DNA from: Bog-257 sp963846715
Lineage (GTDB): Bacteria; Acidobacteriota; Terriglobia; Terriglobales; Acidobacteriaceae
Assembly: GCA_963846715.1 (NCBI GenBank)
Contig: CAWJXA010000006.1
Coordinates: 248,001 to 312,000, forward strand
DNA: 64,000 nucleotides
Direction of reading: 5' to 3'
Shown here: in pieces, positions 61,391 through 64,000 of the stretch
Position numbering within the stretch: position 1 is the stretch's first letter
Layout: every line of letters starts with the position of its first letter
Translations under genes and position numbers: made by a program
Notes under the pieces: model-generated
Database searches by the model: none
What the model was told of the DNA's origin: nothing
Seen by the model: the letters and a program-made list of their open reading frames with translations, nothing else

Positions 61391-61609
61391 ATGGCTATTG
61401 AGTTGAGATGGGATGATGCGGAAGACCTCGGCATTGCACTGGCCGACAAATTCCCCGACATGAATCCGCTGGAAGTTCGCTTCACCGACCTGCACCGCTA
61501 CGTCACCGAGCTGCCGACTTTTGTCGACGATCCAAAAATGTCCAACGAAGGCAAGCTCGAAGCCATCCAGATGGCCTGGTATGAGGAGCATCAGGACCGG
61601 ACGCAGTGA
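61391..61609 (+). CDS. iscX: Fe-S assembly protein IscX
   Basis: A 72-residue acidic protein from ATG 61391: MAIELRWDDAEDLGIALADK, FPDMNPLEVRFTDLHRYVTE and IQMAWYEEHQD match IscX (YfhJ). IscX binds IscS and iron and modulates cluster assembly. GAGAG lies upstream. It closes the cluster. Confidence 0.93.
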   Translation: MAIELRWDDAEDLGIALADKFPDMNPLEVRFTDLHRYVTELPTFVDDPKMSNEGKLEAIQMAWYEEHQDRTQ

Positions 61610-61622
61610 AGCGTCCGCGAAC

Positions 61623-64000
61623 TCAGCTTCCGGGCACAGCGGGCACGGTCACCTCATTCACCACCGACGGATCATCCCTCAGCTTTATATGGAGCGTGGT
61701 ACTGTCGCCACAGGGTACTTTGAGCGTCGAGTCCGCGAATCCCTCCGGCACTGGCACCGGGTTCTTAAATTGTGGATCGGACGCAATCGAGTCGATGAGA
61801 TACAGGCTCGACCCGCTCACTGTGCATTCCCTATCCGGACCTTCGGAGTAACGGACTTCCTTCAGCGTCGGCAGTCGCACCAGCACGACCAGCGGTTGCC
61901 AGTCGCCCTTGGCACCGTTAACCGCAACGGGCCGCAAAAGCAATTGGCCAAATGCAGCCGGTCCCAGAAGCTTTTGCGGATCGAGGACCCCCATCACCGT
62001 CTTCGCATCCTGAAAATTCAGCGTACCACCGGCTAAGCTGAGCATCCCGTGCACAGAATCGTTTTCCGTCGCGATCTCGATTTTCTCGTCCCTTGGAAAC
62101 GCCTCGGGTATCTCGGTCCTCAGAAAGAAGGTCAGTGTGGCGTTTTGCGGAAGCACGTCCGGGCTGGTCACGCGAATGCCCGGGGATGAACTCGCCTCAG
62201 CCGGCTGAATGCTCTTGCTGATGAGCGTCACCTTGGGCCGCGGCGGTTCGACGGTCGTCTGCAATGCCAGATCACGGCCGTCCTTGAGCGCAACGTGGGC
62301 AGTAATCTTTTCCTCCGGCTGGAACGGAGAGAATGGCGCAGCCGCAGCCAGCAGCAGGTTGTCCTCGTCGCCCTGGCGGGTGAGCTTCGCCGGAGCGAAA
62401 TGCACTCCATCCATCTCGACTCCTACCACCTCGTCCAGCCGCGTGCCTTTCAACAGCCCTTCGTGGTCGCCGGAGTTGATAACCAATCCATCCAGCCGGC
62501 CTGCTTCGGAGTAAGTCTGCAACGATACCTGGTCAGCTTCCGAAAGACCGGCCTGCTTCACCTCCACGCTTGCCTTGCCGGGAGCGGCATCCTTCAAAGC
62601 AACCTTGAGTTCGATTTCGTCCAGCTTGGAGACCTTCCAACTGCTGTCAAGTTTCTTACCCGCCGTGTCGTGTACCGTGACGTTATCCACGCAAGTGGCC
62701 GCGTCGGACTCAAGGTGCAGCGTATCTTCACGGCCAACGATGAGCGCGCTCTTGTCGGCGGCCTGCAGCGTCCACTTCGCTGAATGCGAACTCCGCAGCT
62801 GAAACGTCGGGCCATCGAAAGCCTCGAACCCCCAGTAGCCACGCAGCGTTCCCGACATCTCCGCCTCCAGATCGACGCCCTTCAGGCCATGCGTGTCGAC
62901 GACGAATCCGCCTTGCGAAGCGTCCGCGTGCGTTGGAAGGTCAATCGCCTTCCCGGACTTGCTCCATAAATGCAAGACAAAGTCGTGGCCGAGACTCGTG
63001 GAGAAAATAAGCGGAGCACCCTCTACTGGCAATACCAGTGACGCCTTCTCCAAGCACGAGACTTGCTTGCGGTCGACCGGGCGCAAGGGCGGAAGCTGCG
63101 CCGATTGCACGGCCGGCAGTCCGATCACCAACACCGACTTCGGATTGCGGAACGACGGTGGCGTATTCAACCTCAGGTTCAGGTCTTCGGCCTGCGGAAG
63201 CGCCAGCGCCGGAATGTATTGATACACCGCGGTGTGCAGGCTGGTCAGCATCTTGGCAACATCCACCACGGCACCCACATACGGACTGTAGTAGCCGCCG
63301 CCCGCCAGCCGGGTCGCGCTAATCTGTCCAATCAGGTCCGCCGAGGGCCCTGACGTCAGCGCCGCCACCATGGACTGGCTGTGGGGATCGTCAAGCACGA
63401 GCTCGTTGGTGTTTTGCATTAGGCAGGGCGCCTGCTGCTCGCTGGGTTTGTCGAAACACTGCGAATCCAGCTTGATGTTCAAGCTGCGCGCCAGCAACAC
63501 CGATTTATCGTGCAGCTCTTTAGGGTCGTCGTCCGCCGCACGCTTCACCGCAGCAAGGTAAGCATCGAGCCGAGAGCGATCGAGACTCGCCTGGTTAAGG
63601 TCTTGCGATGCGCGCACGAAAGCGCCCGGGCGGCCACGCACCGCCGAGCGCAACGTGGCGAAATCCCCGCCCGTCTCGGGCGCCAGAAAAATCAAAGCCT
63701 GCTCGGCTCCCTTTGGAACGGTCACCAAGATTCCTTCCTGGCGAACTTTCTTGTTCCAGGTTTCCACCCTGGTGAACCAATCCTCGGGCGGCGGATTGGT
63801 CGATCCGCGCAGAAAGGCCACGATCAACAAATAGTGTGCGGTTTGGCTGTCGGGAAAATGCGGATGCACCCACAGCCGGTCGCCAACCTGCAGGTTCGGC
63901 ACTTGTGCGATGGGAAGTTCCTTGCCCGCCCGGTCCACTCTTATTTCCACTTGCGGACCGGGCAGGTCAAAGGCCGCGTTATCAGCACGGGCGGCGGAGG
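61623..64000 (-). CDS. Large hypothetical protein, 5' end beyond the window
   Basis: The minus-strand frame is open from stop at 61623 to the window edge (no start needed: codons before the GTG at 63950 read AARADNAAFDLPGPQ). At least 792 residues. Early part: VGDRLWVHPHFPDSQTAHYL, LIVAFLRGSTNPPPEDWF, then VPKGAEQALIFLAPETGG. The rest is beta-rich with repeated 'ALKD..LALQ' strands and a cluster of Ig-like segments. A surface or periplasmic protein is likely, and I do not recognise a family. The true start and any signal peptide lie outside. Confidence 0.7.
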   Translation of the reverse strand, partial: SAARADNAAFDLPGPQVEIRVDRAGKELPIAQVPNLQVGDRLWVHPHFPDSQTAHYLLIVAFLRGSTNPPPEDWFTRVETWNKKVRQEGILVTVPKGAEQALIFLAPETGGDFATLRSAVRGRPGAFVRASQDLNQASLDRSRLDAYLAAVKRAADDDPKELHDKSVLLARSLNIKLDSQCFDKPSEQQAPCLMQNTNELVLDDPHSQSMVAALTSGPSADLIGQISATRLAGGGYYSPYVGAVVDVAKMLTSLHTAVYQYIPALALPQAEDLNLRLNTPPSFRNPKSVLVIGLPAVQSAQLPPLRPVDRKQVSCLEKASLVLPVEGAPLIFSTSLGHDFVLHLWSKSGKAIDLPTHADASQGGFVVDTHGLKGVDLEAEMSGTLRGYWGFEAFDGPTFQLRSSHSAKWTLQAADKSALIVGREDTLHLESDAATCVDNVTVHDTAGKKLDSSWKVSKLDEIELKVALKDAAPGKASVEVKQAGLSEADQVSLQTYSEAGRLDGLVINSGDHEGLLKGTRLDEVVGVEMDGVHFAPAKLTRQGDEDNLLLAAAAPFSPFQPEEKITAHVALKDGRDLALQTTVEPPRPKVTLISKSIQPAEASSSPGIRVTSPDVLPQNATLTFFLRTEIPEAFPRDEKIEIATENDSVHGMLSLAGGTLNFQDAKTVMGVLDPQKLLGPAAFGQLLLRPVAVNGAKGDWQPLVVLVRLPTLKEVRYSEGPDRECTVSGSSLYLIDSIASDPQFKNPVPVPEGFADSTLKVPCGDSTTLHIKLRDDPSVVNEVTVPAVPGS

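Overview
The window looks like chromosome of a Gram-negative, GC-rich bacterium, most probably an acidobacterium of the Koribacter/Terriglobia type. This is inferred from a PEP-CTERM protein, a VWA protein of the type described in Acidobacteria, an S55 (SpoIVB-type) periplasmic protein, an LptE lipoprotein (so an outer membrane is present), many acyl-CoA dehydrogenases, and abundant short palindromic intergenic repeats. No rRNA, tRNA, CRISPR array, transposase or phage gene was seen. Coding is dense on both strands, and long antisense ORFs over real genes are shadows caused by high GC3.

Layout. 0-12 kb: secreted and hydrolytic genes (degenerate M1 peptidase, PEP-CTERM protein, beta-CASP nuclease, DehI-like protein, RibD-C reductase, tautomerase, M28 peptidase, GAF protein, patatin, Nudix, VIT1-type transporter). 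12-19 kb: a fatty-acid beta-oxidation operon, fadN-fadA-fadE, ordered as in Bacillus, behind a promoter with a perfect TGAATGA/TCATTCA operator. 19-32 kb: small secreted proteins, arylamine N-acetyltransferase, an Asd/Usg-like gene with lptE and holA, psd-pssA, a PIN-domain toxin with an unusual partner, a TlpA-like protein, rimI-tsaB, and mce-meaB. 32-46 kb: TonB-like protein, two acyl-CoA dehydrogenases, a hidden SelW-like ORF with an in-frame UGA, an M19 homologue, an amidohydrolase, a TumE/TumA-type toxin-antitoxin pair, VWA and S55 proteins. 47-54 kb: gatC/gatA, a DciA-like gene, brnA, cca, tsaD. 54.6-61.6 kb: a complete ISC iron-sulfur assembly cluster, iscR-iscS-iscU-iscA-hscB-hscA-fdx-iscX, with palindromic repeats in nearly every gap. 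The last gene runs off the right edge.

Themes. (1) The most interesting item is a 75-codon SelW/Rdx-like reading frame on the minus strand (35812-36039). It has a CxxU arrangement (UGA at the redox position), a good ribosome binding site, a possible bacterial SECIS hairpin and a hairpin after the stop. (2) Heptameric tandem-repeat arrays recur in at least six intergenic places, next to tsaD, cca, hscA and others. (3) Conserved genes are repeatedly interrupted by single-base frameshifts (Nudix, fadE twice, rimI, tumE, tsaD twice, hscA, brnA); almost all have the sense of +1 insertions. This points to sequence or assembly error rather than gene decay, and one of them makes a toxin and its antitoxin look fused. 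(4) Several enzyme homologues lack catalytic residues (M1, M19, Asd/Usg, fRMsr-like GAF).
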